DNA of 42,881 bases from Succinivibrio sp. (GCA_017635415.1 JAGBLM010000112.1:1-42881), one strand, 5' to 3'; shown: positions 1-9,090, counted from the stretch's first letter. Notes: a model not told the origin generated them from the sequence alone. Translations and numbers: made by a program.

Positions 1-91
1 AGGTGTTAACTTTGATTTGGGGGTTAAAGGTCATTATGGCGCCAAGTACAGAGATCTGTTTGCCAATGTTGAGATTAAGTATTACTTCTAG
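1..91 (+). CDS. C-terminal end of an autotransporter-like outer-membrane beta-barrel (5' truncated)
   Basis: The open frame enters from the left edge and its first complete codon is at base 2. It encodes 29 residues and stops with TAG at 89-91. The tail alternates polar and aromatic or hydrophobic residues and finishes in IKYYF. A C-terminal phenylalanine preceded by alternating aromatics is the usual last strand of type V (autotransporter) barrels and is recognised by the BAM machinery. Everything upstream is missing, so the passenger and its role cannot be judged. A shorter barrel porin is the main alternative. Confidence 0.55.
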   Translation, partial: GVNFDLGVKGHYGAKYRDLFANVEIKYYF

Positions 92-115
92 ATTTGACTT
101 TAGGAAGACTAACAG

Positions 116-733
116 TTGAGTCGGCATTATCAGACAAAACATGTGGAAAAAGAAAAGATAAAGGAGAACCATCAGGCTCTTCTTACTGCTGCAGTAGCGC
201 TGAATGATTTGATAGACAAAGCGGTAACGGCTTTTAGCATCAGCAGATTGCCAAGTCTTATCTTCATTCTGATCGTGGCAGGATGCTTTCCTCTTTATGG
301 CTGCAGCAGTCCCAATACCAGTCCATCGGTACGAAATATACAGATGGTCAATCCGTTTATTAAGGCAGACAGTCTGCAACAGGCAGAGGAAGGCGCAAAC
401 TTTACGCTTTCCTGTCCTGACAGGTTAAGAGAGTATCATCAGGTCCGGATTTCCTATATCAAGGACAGACTCATTGAGGTTGTCTACAGTGACGGCTCCC
501 GTAGTCTTCAGGTAAGAAAGGCAGCCACACAGACTGAAGATATATCAGGAGACTACAACCGCTATTCAAAAACCTCAAGTGTCCTTATACAGGACACCCT
601 TGTGACTCTTAAGGGAAATGATCTTGGAATCAGCACCGCCATATGGGCAAAGGAATGCTTCTCCTATGCCTTTACCGCCTCCTCACCTGTAAGTCAGGAG
701 TTTGCAGCACAACTAATCTCAAATATCCATTAG
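116..733 (+). CDS. putative lipoprotein of unknown function, TTG start
   Basis: The 205-residue frame starts at TTG with TAGGAAG about 9 bases upstream, 24 bases after the preceding barrel gene, so the two may be co-transcribed. Residues 45-62 form a hydrophobic stretch ending in LYGC, which looks like a lipobox with the lipidated cysteine at position 63 and an unusually long N-region before it. An internal in-frame TTG at residue 45 would give a more conventional signal peptide but lacks a clear ribosome site. The rest is a soluble beta-rich domain with no motif I recognise. Export to the envelope is inferred; the function is unknown. Confidence 0.55.
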   Translation: MSRHYQTKHVEKEKIKENHQALLTAAVALNDLIDKAVTAFSISRLPSLIFILIVAGCFPLYGCSSPNTSPSVRNIQMVNPFIKADSLQQAEEGANFTLSCPDRLREYHQVRISYIKDRLIEVVYSDGSRSLQVRKAATQTEDISGDYNRYSKTSSVLIQDTLVTLKGNDLGISTAIWAKECFSYAFTASSPVSQEFAAQLISNIH

Positions 734-766
734 CACCACTGTCCGACTGCACTTTATCAGAACAAC

Positions 767-790
767 AGAGCAGGATCTTTATCCTGCTCT
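767..790. terminator. hairpin between convergent genes
   Basis: AGAGCAGGAT at 767-776 and ATCCTGCTCT at 781-790 form a perfect 10-bp stem with a CTTT loop. It sits between the end of the lipoprotein gene and the end of the minus-strand aldehyde dehydrogenase gene. The T-run on either side is short, so termination strength is uncertain. Confidence 0.45.
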
Positions 791-852
791 TAAAGACTGA
801 AGGTACGGCGCTGATGGGATACTGCAGGTAAACAGCCTCCTCATCAGTTCCG

Positions 853-2334
853 CTATCTGACGTAGAATCCTGACGGCGCCTCAGAGAGGTTTATCATGAT
901 GTTCTTGCACTGCGTGTAGTGGTTTAGAATCATCTTATGGGTCTCACGACCTATACCTGATTGCTTATAGCCACCAAACGGAGCACCTTCCGGGATCTGG
1001 TTGTAAGTATTGATCCACATTCTGCCGGTTCTGATGTCAGACGCGACTCTCAGCGCACGGTTGATATCGCGGGTCCACACCGCACCACCAAGACCGTAGA
1101 CTGAATCATTGGCCATTCTGACTACCTCAGCCTCATCCTTGAACCTGATGAGAGTTGCCACCGGCCCGAATATTTCCTCCTGACAGACTCGGGCACTGTT
1201 CTCTGATTCAATCAGAGTTGGTCTCATAAAGGCTCCTGGGGCAAGTTCTGCGATACGTTCACCGCCGCACAGCACTCTGCCCCCCTCCTTTTTGCCGACT
1301 TCTACATAGGACAGGATCTTCTTAAGTTGCCCCTCACTGATCTGCGAGCCCATCATCACACCGTCCTCCCAAGGCAGACCGACCTTGACGGCATTAAAGG
1401 CTTTAACCAGTTTTTCGACGAATTCATCGTACATGGTTTCCTGCACGAAGATACGAGATCCGGCACAGCATACCTGTCCTTGGTTGAACAGGATACCCAG
1501 CTGAGCACCATCAATGGCCTGCTCCATACGACAGTCGTCAAAGAAGATATTGGCAGACTTGCCACCAAGTTCCAGAGTAGCAGGAATAATGAGTTTTGCA
1601 GCAGCCAGAGCAATATCCCGACCTACTTCCGTAGATCCGGTAAAGGCCAGCTTATCAAAGCCGTCGTTCTCCAGCATATACTGACCCGATTTGCTGCCAG
1701 AACCGGTAATAACATTGAAGACACCAGCAGGAAGCAGATCACCGATAAGTTCGGCAAGACGCAGTACAGACAGGGAGGTGGTACTTGACGGCTTGAAGAC
1801 CGTGCAGTCACCAGCGGCAATCACCGGAGCCAGTTTCCACGCAGCCATCAGGAACGGAAAATTCCATGGCACAATCTGCCCTACCACGCCGATAGGCTCT
1901 CGCAGGATAATGGACAGGAAGTTGCCGTCGAGCACACTGGCAGTTCCCTCTTCACCTAAGATCACTCCGGCAAAATAGCGGAAATGAGCAGCAGACATCG
2001 GTATATCCACATTCATGGTTTCACGTAGAGGTTTACCGTTGTCTACTGTTTCAATTAAGGCCAGTTCCTCAGTGTGCTCATCAATGATGTCAGCTATCCT
2101 GTTAAGGATAAAGGCTCTCTGTTTTACTGTGGTCTTACCCCAGGAAGCAAACGCTCTGCGAGCAGCTTTTACCGCAGCATTGACATCCTCACATGTCGCC
2201 TCGGCTATCGTTGCTATTTCATCACCGGTTGCAGGACAGATAGCTTTACAGGTGCCTCCGTCTTTAGCATCAGCCCATTTACCATCGATAAACAGTCCGT
2301 ATTTGTGTTTGAGTTTTAAGTTTTGTGGCAGCAT
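853..2334 (-). CDS. NAD(P)-dependent aldehyde dehydrogenase
   Basis: This 493-residue protein is a full-length member of the ALDH superfamily, which oxidises aldehydes to carboxylic acids in the cytoplasm. The cofactor-binding region holds VPWNFP near 155-160 and FTGSTEVG near 231-238. The general base is Glu255 in LELGGKS, and the catalytic nucleophile is the first Cys of NQGQVCCAGSR, near residue 289. The sequence style is closest to the AldB/ExaC/betaine-aldehyde dehydrogenase branch, but the substrate cannot be fixed. The start has a strong AAGGAGGGG ribosome site. It is last in a minus-strand group behind a LysR regulator and an EamA exporter, with 130 bases before it that could hold its own promoter. 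Confidence 0.93.
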   Translation of the reverse strand: MLPQNLKLKHKYGLFIDGKWADAKDGGTCKAICPATGDEIATIAEATCEDVNAAVKAARRAFASWGKTTVKQRAFILNRIADIIDEHTEELALIETVDNGKPLRETMNVDIPMSAAHFRYFAGVILGEEGTASVLDGNFLSIILREPIGVVGQIVPWNFPFLMAAWKLAPVIAAGDCTVFKPSSTTSLSVLRLAELIGDLLPAGVFNVITGSGSKSGQYMLENDGFDKLAFTGSTEVGRDIALAAAKLIIPATLELGGKSANIFFDDCRMEQAIDGAQLGILFNQGQVCCAGSRIFVQETMYDEFVEKLVKAFNAVKVGLPWEDGVMMGSQISEGQLKKILSYVEVGKKEGGRVLCGGERIAELAPGAFMRPTLIESENSARVCQEEIFGPVATLIRFKDEAEVVRMANDSVYGLGGAVWTRDINRALRVASDIRTGRMWINTYNQIPEGAPFGGYKQSGIGRETHKMILNHYTQCKNIMINLSEAPSGFYVR

Positions 2335-2464
2335 AAGATACCCCTCCTTATGTTTAGGACCTGCTTTAAGGTTAGGGTAAATGACGGCGGGCGCTGATTA
2401 GTTGCGCTTATTTATCAGAAAAATCATCAGAATTGTTAACTTGGTCAAGTTTGATTAGCAATAT

Positions 2465-3415
2465 CTAACTTACCCGCCAGCGCCAGTGCTTTTTAAACTT
2501 TTTGCCCCAAACAGAGAGCGATTCTGACAGTCGTAAAATAGACAGTTGCCTGCTGCAAATAACCAGTACCACCCCAAGAAGGATCAGAGTCATACCAAGC
2601 CCCAGCGCCGGATAAAACGGTTCTTTGAACACCAAAATACCGATCAGCACCGCAGTTAGAGGTTCTAAAGCCCCGATTACCGCCGTCGGAGTCGAACCGA
2701 TAAGATGGATTGCTTTTACCAGGAAAACCAGCGAGAAAACCGTAGGCACGATCCCCAGCCACACCGCAAAGAACCAGCCTTTAAGAGATCGTGGAGCGAT
2801 AATGGAATGTTGCTCAATAAAGAGGGAATAGACCAGAATACTGAGAAGACAGAATAACAGTACATAAACATTAAGTTTGAGAGCGGAGATCTTAACTTTG
2901 GATTTGTTGACCACTATCATGTAAACCGCGTAACTTAGCGAGGACAGCAGCACTAAGAGAGCTCCATAATAGTCCCAGGACTGTTCGGTTCCGTCAAGAC
3001 AGAGCAGCGCCACACCCGCAAAGGTAATCACTATAGATAACAAAGTGATGGCACTGATTTTTTCCCGAAAAAGGCACGCCATAAAAATCGCCACAAAAAC
3101 AGGATAGGAAAAAAGCAAGGTTGAGGCGACACCCGCTGCCATATGCAGGAAACTTGAATACAGAGACAAGGCGGAAACTGCAAACAGCACCCCCAAAACC
3201 GCGACCAGACTCAATTCCTCCAGACTCAGACGGAAGGAGCGGTGAGAACACAGCAAAATTACACAGAGTATTACAAGTCCGATGAGGAACCTGAAAAAGA
3301 GCACTGATTCAGGAGATAAGCCTTCCTCGTACAGAAACAGTCCGCCAAGAGGATTGGTGCCGTAGCATATTGCAGAAAATGCCCCTGCCGCAAATCCCTT
3401 CAGTTTTAAATTCAT
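2465..3415 (-). CDS. EamA-family (DMT) membrane transporter
   Basis: The 316-residue protein has about ten predicted membrane helices arranged as two EamA repeats, the pattern of drug/metabolite transporters that export amino acids or metabolites, or import nucleotide sugars and vitamins. Typical features are the N-terminal GTNPLGGLFLY segment and helix-end glycine/proline pairs. The second repeat contains a stretch of the ALEPLTAVLIGILVFKE type near residues 250-266, a hallmark of the family. A GGGAGG ribosome site precedes the ATG. It lies 86 bases downstream of the LysR gene on the same strand and may be under its control. The substrate is unknown. Confidence 0.9.
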   Translation of the reverse strand: MNLKLKGFAAGAFSAICYGTNPLGGLFLYEEGLSPESVLFFRFLIGLVILCVILLCSHRSFRLSLEELSLVAVLGVLFAVSALSLYSSFLHMAAGVASTLLFSYPVFVAIFMACLFREKISAITLLSIVITFAGVALLCLDGTEQSWDYYGALLVLLSSLSYAVYMIVVNKSKVKISALKLNVYVLLFCLLSILVYSLFIEQHSIIAPRSLKGWFFAVWLGIVPTVFSLVFLVKAIHLIGSTPTAVIGALEPLTAVLIGILVFKEPFYPALGLGMTLILLGVVLVICSRQLSILRLSESLSVWGKKFKKHWRWRVS

Positions 3416-3501
3416 ATCAGCCTCCCTCAGGCAAAGTGCAGTGATACTCTAGGAAAATTCCGCACCGGAGTGTTAGCCAAGACCACAGATTCACGCTACA
3501 T

Positions 3502-4371
3502 TTAAGGCAGTTCTTGCATACGGGATTTTAGCAGATCAATAAACCGTCTTGCGGCAGTGGTAAGACTCAGCCGATCTTTATAGCCTATGCACATTTTGCG
3601 GATCACCGGGGGATCGGTTGGTCTTAAAGAGAGATGATAATCGATGCGCTGTAACATAAGTTCGGCCATCATACTCACGCCAAGACCGGCCTCCACCATA
3701 TTCATAATCGTGTAATCATCATGAATTGTATAACGGATATCAGGCTCAAGACCAAGACTTTTAAAAGCAACCAGCGGCTCGGAATAATGTCCCTCTTCAA
3801 GCAGAATAAACTGCTCAGACACCAGTTCTTTTAACGGCACAACCTCAAGAGCTGCAAGAGGATGGTTAGGAGGCAGAACCGCCAGCATACGGCCGTCCTT
3901 AACCGGCATAGTCCGCAGTCCGCTTACGGCATCAGGATTAACAAAGCCAAAATCGACCGCACCTGATTTAATCCATTCGGAAATTGAAACATAGTCCCCC
4001 TGCAACAGAACAAATTCTATGGCAGGATAATGCTGTTTGAACTCCTTCATAAGCATCGGCAGCCAGTGTGCGGAAATAGATCCCATCGTTCCGATACGAA
4101 TGGTGCCGATCTCAAGACCTCTTATTTCCCGCGCCCGTTCCAAAACCGCACGGTATTCATAGACTAGTTTTTCAATATGCGGAAAAATCTCCTGCCCCTC
4201 TTTGGTCAGGGTGACTCCGTTTCTTGAGCGGTTTAAAAGTTTGATCCTCAGTTCATCCTCAAGCGAGGCGATCATCTGACTGATTGCTGACTGGGTACAG
4301 CCGACAACCTCGGCAGCCCTGGTAAAATTTCCAAGTTCCACTATTTTCTGCAAAGCAAGGTAGCGATTCAT
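3502..4371 (-). CDS. LysR-family transcriptional regulator
   Basis: The protein has an N-terminal winged helix-turn-helix (first ~58 residues, with FTRAAEVVGCTQSAISQ as the recognition part) and a two-lobed LysR substrate domain. I chose the ATG at 4371 (289 residues) because the product then begins MNRYLALQKIV, as LysR proteins usually do, and GGAG lies just upstream, though close. An in-frame ATG at 4386 would add five residues but has no ribosome site. It is divergent from the MFS transporter gene across a region with a T-N11-A palindrome, so control of that transporter and of its own transcription is likely. The effector is unknown. Confidence 0.92.
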   Translation of the reverse strand: MNRYLALQKIVELGNFTRAAEVVGCTQSAISQMIASLEDELRIKLLNRSRNGVTLTKEGQEIFPHIEKLVYEYRAVLERAREIRGLEIGTIRIGTMGSISAHWLPMLMKEFKQHYPAIEFVLLQGDYVSISEWIKSGAVDFGFVNPDAVSGLRTMPVKDGRMLAVLPPNHPLAALEVVPLKELVSEQFILLEEGHYSEPLVAFKSLGLEPDIRYTIHDDYTIMNMVEAGLGVSMMAELMLQRIDYHLSLRPTDPPVIRKMCIGYKDRLSLTTAARRFIDLLKSRMQELP

Positions 4372-4398
4372 GTTCTCCGCCCCCATTTAAATCATTAC

Positions 4399-4413
4399 AT
4401 TAGATATTCTAAT
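4399..4413. promoter_or_regulatory. candidate LysR operator (T-N11-A palindrome)
   Basis: ATTAGATATTCTAAT has perfect ATTAGA/TCTAAT arms around a TAT centre and fits the T-N11-A pattern of LysR-type binding sites. It lies in the divergent region between the LysR gene and the MFS gene, 28 bases from the regulator start. It is the only such clean palindrome I saw there. Confidence 0.5.
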
Positions 4414-4515
4414 ATAACAATAAGATAAATTTGTTTTACTTATATAAAAATTATCGATATATTTCATTCAGTAAAGAGTGTTGAACCTTGGGGATACTGT
4501 TTTTGGGGGCAGCAT

Positions 4516-5787
4516 ATGGGCTGGATGAAAAATACAAAACGTAACTACATTCTCCTGATTGCCGTATCTGCGTGTCTTATCTATGCCGTAAGTTCCGGGA
4601 TCAGGTCAAATCTTGCCATTCTTTTGAACTCACTTGTCGAGCACTCGGGACAAAGTTATGCCGCTGTCAGTTTTGCCCTTGCCGCAGGGCAGCTGGTTTA
4701 CGGACTGGTACAGCCTCTGTTCGGCATCATAGTCATCAAAAAATCCAATCTTACCGCCCTATCCTGCGGCGTTATCCTGATGGCTATAGGACTTGCGGTC
4801 ACCCCGTGGTGTCACTCTGAACTGACCTTGCTGCTATTTCCTGGCATTATCTTCCATGCAGGAACCGGCGCCACCTGCTTTGGCATTGTAATGAGTGTGG
4901 CAACTCCTGCCCTAGGCCGCTATCACGCTGCGGTAGTCTCAGGTCTTATCAATGCCGGTACTGGACTTGGCAGTACCTTTCTGGCACCACTGATGAGTCT
5001 GCTGAACAACACTGTTGGTGTTGATATCACCATGCTTTGTCTGTTAGTTCCGGTAATGCTGATCATGCCGGTCTGTGTATGGCTGTCTCACCGCAAAAAC
5101 ATCATGATGCAGTCTCATCCTGATGACGGCGTTGAGAAAACATCCATGTGGCAGGCAGTAAATTCTGCGCTCAAGGATCGTGACTTTATCATTCTCGTCG
5201 TCAGTTTTTCCATATGCGGCTTTCATATGGCGATTTTACAGACCCATATGTATGCACAGCTTATTTCCTACGGCATTAGTGAACCGATAGCCACTCTGTG
5301 CTACACCCTGATGGGTATTGCCACCATGTGCGGAGCACTGCTCTGCGGTCTGTGCTGTCTGAAATTTGAGATTAAAAACGTACTGGGATCTGTTTACGTT
5401 TTAAGAGGTGTAATCGGCATACTGTTTGTCTTTGTGCTACCAAAGAACAGTATAACCGTTATCGTTGTCGCCATAATGCTGGGACTTACCACGGACGCCT
5501 CGGTGAGTCCAACCTGTGCGCTTATCTGCAATAAATACGGACCAAAACTTATGGCAATCCTGTTTGGTTTTACCTACATGTGCCACCAGATCGGTAGTTT
5601 CTTAAGTGCCGCCTTTGGCGGTATGAGTCTTACCACCACGGGAAATTACAATCTTCTGTGGACAGCAGACATCCTTCTGTGCCTGCTTGCCGCAGCGCTG
5701 GTCTATGCCATCAGAATAAAGACAGAGTTGATAAAGGAAAAGTCAAAGAGCAGTTATACCACCAGCAAGCCGACGGCTGCGGCTTAA
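4516..5787 (+). CDS. MFS transporter
   Basis: This 423-residue protein has about twelve hydrophobic segments, with a longer loop near residues 195-215 between the two six-helix halves. Glycine-rich helix 4/5 segments such as GLINAGTGLGSTFLAPL resemble the oxalate/formate-antiporter and monocarboxylate branch of the major facilitator superfamily, so an organic-acid substrate is plausible but not proven. GGGGG lies 7 bases before the ATG. The gene is divergent from a LysR regulator, an arrangement in which the regulator usually controls the transporter. Confidence 0.87.
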   Translation: MGWMKNTKRNYILLIAVSACLIYAVSSGIRSNLAILLNSLVEHSGQSYAAVSFALAAGQLVYGLVQPLFGIIVIKKSNLTALSCGVILMAIGLAVTPWCHSELTLLLFPGIIFHAGTGATCFGIVMSVATPALGRYHAAVVSGLINAGTGLGSTFLAPLMSLLNNTVGVDITMLCLLVPVMLIMPVCVWLSHRKNIMMQSHPDDGVEKTSMWQAVNSALKDRDFIILVVSFSICGFHMAILQTHMYAQLISYGISEPIATLCYTLMGIATMCGALLCGLCCLKFEIKNVLGSVYVLRGVIGILFVFVLPKNSITVIVVAIMLGLTTDASVSPTCALICNKYGPKLMAILFGFTYMCHQIGSFLSAAFGGMSLTTTGNYNLLWTADILLCLLAAALVYAIRIKTELIKEKSKSSYTTSKPTAAA

Positions 5788-6081
5788 AAGACCATACGGA
5801 GGAAATTCCCTGTACAGAGCAAAAAAATTTTTCTCTTGTTTTACCGGTTGTTAATGAAATCTGAAAAGATAAGATTAAGAACCGTTTTTTCATCATTGCC
5901 GGACGCGGACCAGTTTACAGTTTAACTTTCTGAAAAACAGATTGTTATTCTGAGAATAATATTTAATGTATAATTCAGATATACGCAGAATATTCAGATT
6001 GGCAATTTGTTTTAGTCCAGGAGACAAGTCGCTGCTCTCCCCTCCTGTAGAGGCGAGATTTCCGACTGAGTTAAGGTAAGG
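5788..6081 (+). other. intergenic region with possible promoter
   Basis: No gene is seen in these 294 bases. A TATAAT at 5969-5974 is preceded only by poor -35 matches (TTGTTA is 21 bases upstream), so any promoter here is weak or activator-dependent. About 100 bases of leader would separate it from the next ATG. AAGGTAAGG lies immediately before that ATG. Confidence 0.3.
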
Positions 6082-7089
6082 ATGTCAGCATCAAAACAGG
6101 GTGAAGACAGGCAGACAGTTTTTCCGTCTGTACTGTGCGGACTGCTGTTCATTAGCAGTCTGCTCTCATCTGCCGCCCAGATTATTAATTCCTCAAGCGA
6201 AGCGATGAACGGCAGAAGTTACGATGAAATCATCCAGAAAGAGAAACAGTTCATTGCCAATTATCACCGAGACTTCAAATCTGTGGAAATGAAGCAGATC
6301 TGGCTGCAGCCTTCCTTCCGTAAGGAAAAATGCGAAGTTGCCTATCTCCCGCAGAAAGATGCCTACGACAAGCACCTGTTCCCTAGTTTCCGTATTTTCT
6401 GGGACGGTGACTGTAAAAACGGCAGAGCCTATGGTCTTGGTCGGCAGATCATAAGACTTCCTGACAGTAATTATGAAATTATTGCCCGCTATGATTCGTC
6501 CGACCGTCCAGAAATTTTCTATTTCAAGGATAATCTTACCGACATCTACTGGGTAGGTTCAATTTCGGCAAAACGTGTGGTGGCAGGACGCATAAAAGGC
6601 AACAATTTTTACACCATGGATGCCAATATGCCGGCGAATATCAGTTACACCTCCACCAGCAACATAGGTTTTGGGCTGCAGAGTTCCCGAGCAAAAATCT
6701 ATCCCAATTTCGGTTTTTTTGTCGAGGAAGATGAAAACACCATTGAATACAGTATGACCAGCACCCATTCTCCTGACAGCGAGGAAAATGACGTTCTGAG
6801 TGGATACAAGGTAGTGCAGGACAAGAACAGCGGCAAAATAACCTCCTACGAGATTTTCAATGAGTTTGAATTGCATCAGATCATTCTGCCGCCACAGTAC
6901 ATCGAACATCTGCAGAAAATCGATCAGACCATCAAGATCCATACGGAAAATGCCCAGAAAGCAGAACAGGTTGCCCGCCGCCGTGTTCACTCCTATCTGC
7001 ACAGACTCTGCAAACTGAAAAATACCTATGATTTATCCATGTATGTGCCAACCTACCTAGATCTGTGTGGCAAAAGAGACGAACTCTGA
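6082..7089 (+). CDS. exported protein of unknown function
   Basis: The 335-residue protein has a hydrophobic segment at about 14-33 (VLCGLLFISSLLSSAAQ) that looks like a signal peptide or membrane anchor. A central stretch, WDGDCKNGRAYGLGR near 109-123, resembles a single MORN-like motif. The following part is beta-rich with many aromatic residues, and the C-terminus (about 270-320) is charged and helical. I do not recognise the family. The gene stands alone and converges tail to tail with the serine acetyltransferase gene, the two frames meeting without a gap. Confidence 0.7.
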   Translation: MSASKQGEDRQTVFPSVLCGLLFISSLLSSAAQIINSSSEAMNGRSYDEIIQKEKQFIANYHRDFKSVEMKQIWLQPSFRKEKCEVAYLPQKDAYDKHLFPSFRIFWDGDCKNGRAYGLGRQIIRLPDSNYEIIARYDSSDRPEIFYFKDNLTDIYWVGSISAKRVVAGRIKGNNFYTMDANMPANISYTSTSNIGFGLQSSRAKIYPNFGFFVEEDENTIEYSMTSTHSPDSEENDVLSGYKVVQDKNSGKITSYEIFNEFELHQIILPPQYIEHLQKIDQTIKIHTENAQKAEQVARRRVHSYLHRLCKLKNTYDLSMYVPTYLDLCGKRDEL

Positions 7090-8052
7090 TTATTCTTTAT
7101 CAAGTCCCGTGCTCCAGCACTCATCCTCAGGATCGAGACTGCCACTCTGCTTTCTGATATCAGCCATCAGCTGTTCCTGTGTTCTGACACTTACTCTAGT
7201 GCCTGGTTTTACTGATTTGGTAATAAAAGCGTTACCGCCGATGACCGAATCGTGACCGATCACGGTGTCTCCACCTAAAATTGAGGCATTAGAATAGATG
7301 GTAACATTATCCTCAATGGTAGGATGACGGCGTTTGTTGCGCAGACACTGACCACCGTGTGTTGAAAGAGCACCTAAGGTTACACCCTGATAGATCTTTA
7401 CATTGTTTCCTATTACGGTAGTCTGACCAATCACAATACCGGTACCGTGATCGATAAAGAAATGATGCCCCACCGTGGCCCCGGGATGAATATCAATACC
7501 GGTTCTGCTGTGGGCATACTCGGTCATCACCCGAGGAATAAGCGGCACCCCCAGAGTATAAAGCTCGTGGGCAAGGCGGTAAATGGAAATAGCAAACAGA
7601 CCAGGATAGGCGATAATGATTTCGGCAAGACTGAAAGCGGCAGGATCACCCTCAAAGGCAGCGTGAAGATCTTCATTCAGATAGGCTCTTACCTTAGGGA
7701 GCTGACGCAGGAACTGCAGGGTAACCTCCTCGGCACGGGCATAGAGATCATCATTGCTGCAGTCACTCTCAGCAGCCTGATACCGCAGTGCCAGATAAAC
7801 CTGTTTGCTCAGATGAAACTGAATATCCTCAAGCAGCACGGCAATCTCGTTGCTGATATTGTAGACCTTGAAATTCTTATCCCGATAAAAGCCAGGATAC
7901 ACCACCTTCATAAGGTTACGCAGACTGTCGAAGATAACTTCCCTGTCAGGCTGACAGAAAACTTCCTTCATGTTGTCAATATCACGACCGTTTTTATAAT
8001 CCTCAATCAGATTATCGGTTATCTTTGCAATTTCATTCTCAATAGAACTCAT
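7090..8052 (-). CDS. cysE: serine O-acetyltransferase (CysE/EpsC type)
   Basis: It transfers acetyl from acetyl-CoA to L-serine, giving O-acetylserine, the first committed step of cysteine synthesis in the cytoplasm. Residues 185-290 form a left-handed beta-helix of hexapeptide repeats. The catalytic pair is visible as Asp187 in GIDIHP and His202 in DHGTGIVIG. The N-terminal ~170 residues are the helical domain used for oligomerisation. At 320 residues it is longer than E. coli CysE (273) and matches the longer EpsC-like type. AGGA precedes the ATG by 7 bases. No cysteine synthase gene is adjacent, so its partner must lie elsewhere. Confidence 0.92.
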   Translation of the reverse strand: MSSIENEIAKITDNLIEDYKNGRDIDNMKEVFCQPDREVIFDSLRNLMKVVYPGFYRDKNFKVYNISNEIAVLLEDIQFHLSKQVYLALRYQAAESDCSNDDLYARAEEVTLQFLRQLPKVRAYLNEDLHAAFEGDPAAFSLAEIIIAYPGLFAISIYRLAHELYTLGVPLIPRVMTEYAHSRTGIDIHPGATVGHHFFIDHGTGIVIGQTTVIGNNVKIYQGVTLGALSTHGGQCLRNKRRHPTIEDNVTIYSNASILGGDTVIGHDSVIGGNAFITKSVKPGTRVSVRTQEQLMADIRKQSGSLDPEDECWSTGLDKE

Positions 8053-8365
8053 TGTTTTTTCCTGTAATCATTGGCAAATACAACGACCTGTCATCTTCGC
8101 TTTCTGCTTGGGACTATGGTCAGGCAAACTGACTGATTGTCGGCTGTTTTATGAAATTTACCTGCAAAATTATAAATGAAAATTGCCACGAATCATCGAC
8201 TTTATAACTAGAAGACCTCACCAAAAAGGATATCTATTGCCTTCTGACTGCGTCTTAAACTGATTATTTGCTAGAATGAATGAACCTTAAATGATATTTG
8301 ATTGTTTTCTTTACTAAAACGACTTTAAACTGACTTGTTGCCGCTTAAGGATAGTCACCAGCATT
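8053..8365. other. divergent intergenic region
   Basis: This 313-base stretch separates the divergent cysE and DUF554 genes and holds no supported gene. Read on the minus strand, a TATAAT-like box around 8170-8176 could serve cysE, but I see no good -35 partner. For the plus-strand gene an AAGGAT lies about 14 bases before the ATG, a long spacing. No repeat or palindrome stands out. Confidence 0.35.
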
Positions 8366-9064
8366 ATGTTCGCCGTAATTATCAACACCATTGCCATTAT
8401 ACTAGGTTCAATTATCGGACTGGTTATCAAACAGGGCATCCCTAAAAGACTTTCTGAATCCATGCTGCAGGGACTTGGACTGTGCACAGTAATCATCGGA
8501 GTGCAAGGCGCCATTCAGACCAGCAATATTCTGGTCATGATAGTCTCTATCGCAGTAGGTCTGGCAATCGGTGAGTGCTGCAGACTTGATGACCGTGTCA
8601 ACCATTCAACCCAAAGACTGCTTGCACGGGTTACCAGAGGCAGAGGATCGGCAGCAAAAATAACGGAGGCTTTTGTCACCTCCTGCCTGATTATGAATGT
8701 CGGTGCTATGGTAATTGTAGGCTCCCTAGATGCAGGACTTGTCGGCAACTACACGATGCTGTATACCAAATCGCTGCTCGATTTCATCTCCGGCATCATG
8801 CTCGCTGCCACCATGGGCGCAGGAGTGCTCGGTTCAGCGCTGTTTACCCTGCTCTTTCAAGGTACCATTGTTCTGTTTGCCGAGTTTCTCGCTCCGTATA
8901 TGTCAGATCAGCTGATAGCGGAAATGTCGGTCACAGGATGTGCACTGATTCTTGCCATCGGGCTTAACATGCTCAACCTTACCAAACTTAAGGTTATAAA
9001 CTATATTCCCGCCCTGCTGGTGGTGCCAGTATCTTTGAAACTTATGGAGTTATGCAATCTTTGA
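8366..9064 (+). CDS. DUF554 family (YqgA/YdfK-like) membrane protein
   Basis: The 232-residue protein begins with the family hallmark of an N-terminal hydrophobic helix followed by GSIIGLVIKQGIPKRLSES. It continues with MLQGLGLCTVIIGVQGAI and has about six to seven membrane segments. The conserved cytoplasmic loop (residues ~73-105) and the CLIMNVGAMVIVGSL segment are typical of DUF554. The biochemical role of this family is not established. The gene is monocistronic, and its stop codon lies inside a perfect hairpin. Confidence 0.9.
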   Translation: MFAVIINTIAIILGSIIGLVIKQGIPKRLSESMLQGLGLCTVIIGVQGAIQTSNILVMIVSIAVGLAIGECCRLDDRVNHSTQRLLARVTRGRGSAAKITEAFVTSCLIMNVGAMVIVGSLDAGLVGNYTMLYTKSLLDFISGIMLAATMGAGVLGSALFTLLFQGTIVLFAEFLAPYMSDQLIAEMSVTGCALILAIGLNMLNLTKLKVINYIPALLVVPVSLKLMELCNL

Positions 9065-9073
9065 TTGCATAAC
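9049..9073. terminator. perfect hairpin overlapping the DUF554 stop codon
   Basis: GTTATGCAATC (9049-9059) and GATTGCATAAC (9063-9073) give an 11-bp perfect stem with a TTT loop, covering the last codons and the TGA. It lies between convergent genes. There is no T-run, so it may act as a bidirectional pause, a 3'-end stabiliser or a protein site instead of a classical terminator. Confidence 0.4.
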
Positions 9074-9090
9074 TTAATCAGGATCTGCTG

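Noticed and set aside
643..831. 62-codon plus-strand frame overlapping the lipoprotein gene end
   Set aside because: It has no ribosome site and no motif, and it runs through the hairpin at 767-790.
1327..1788. 153-codon plus-strand frame inside the aldehyde dehydrogenase gene
   Set aside because: It is antisense to a fully supported enzyme gene with intact catalytic motifs and has no recognisable domain or ribosome site.
7447..8067. 206-codon frame antisense to cysE
   Set aside because: It is a shadow of the conserved hexapeptide-repeat enzyme and does not look like a real protein.
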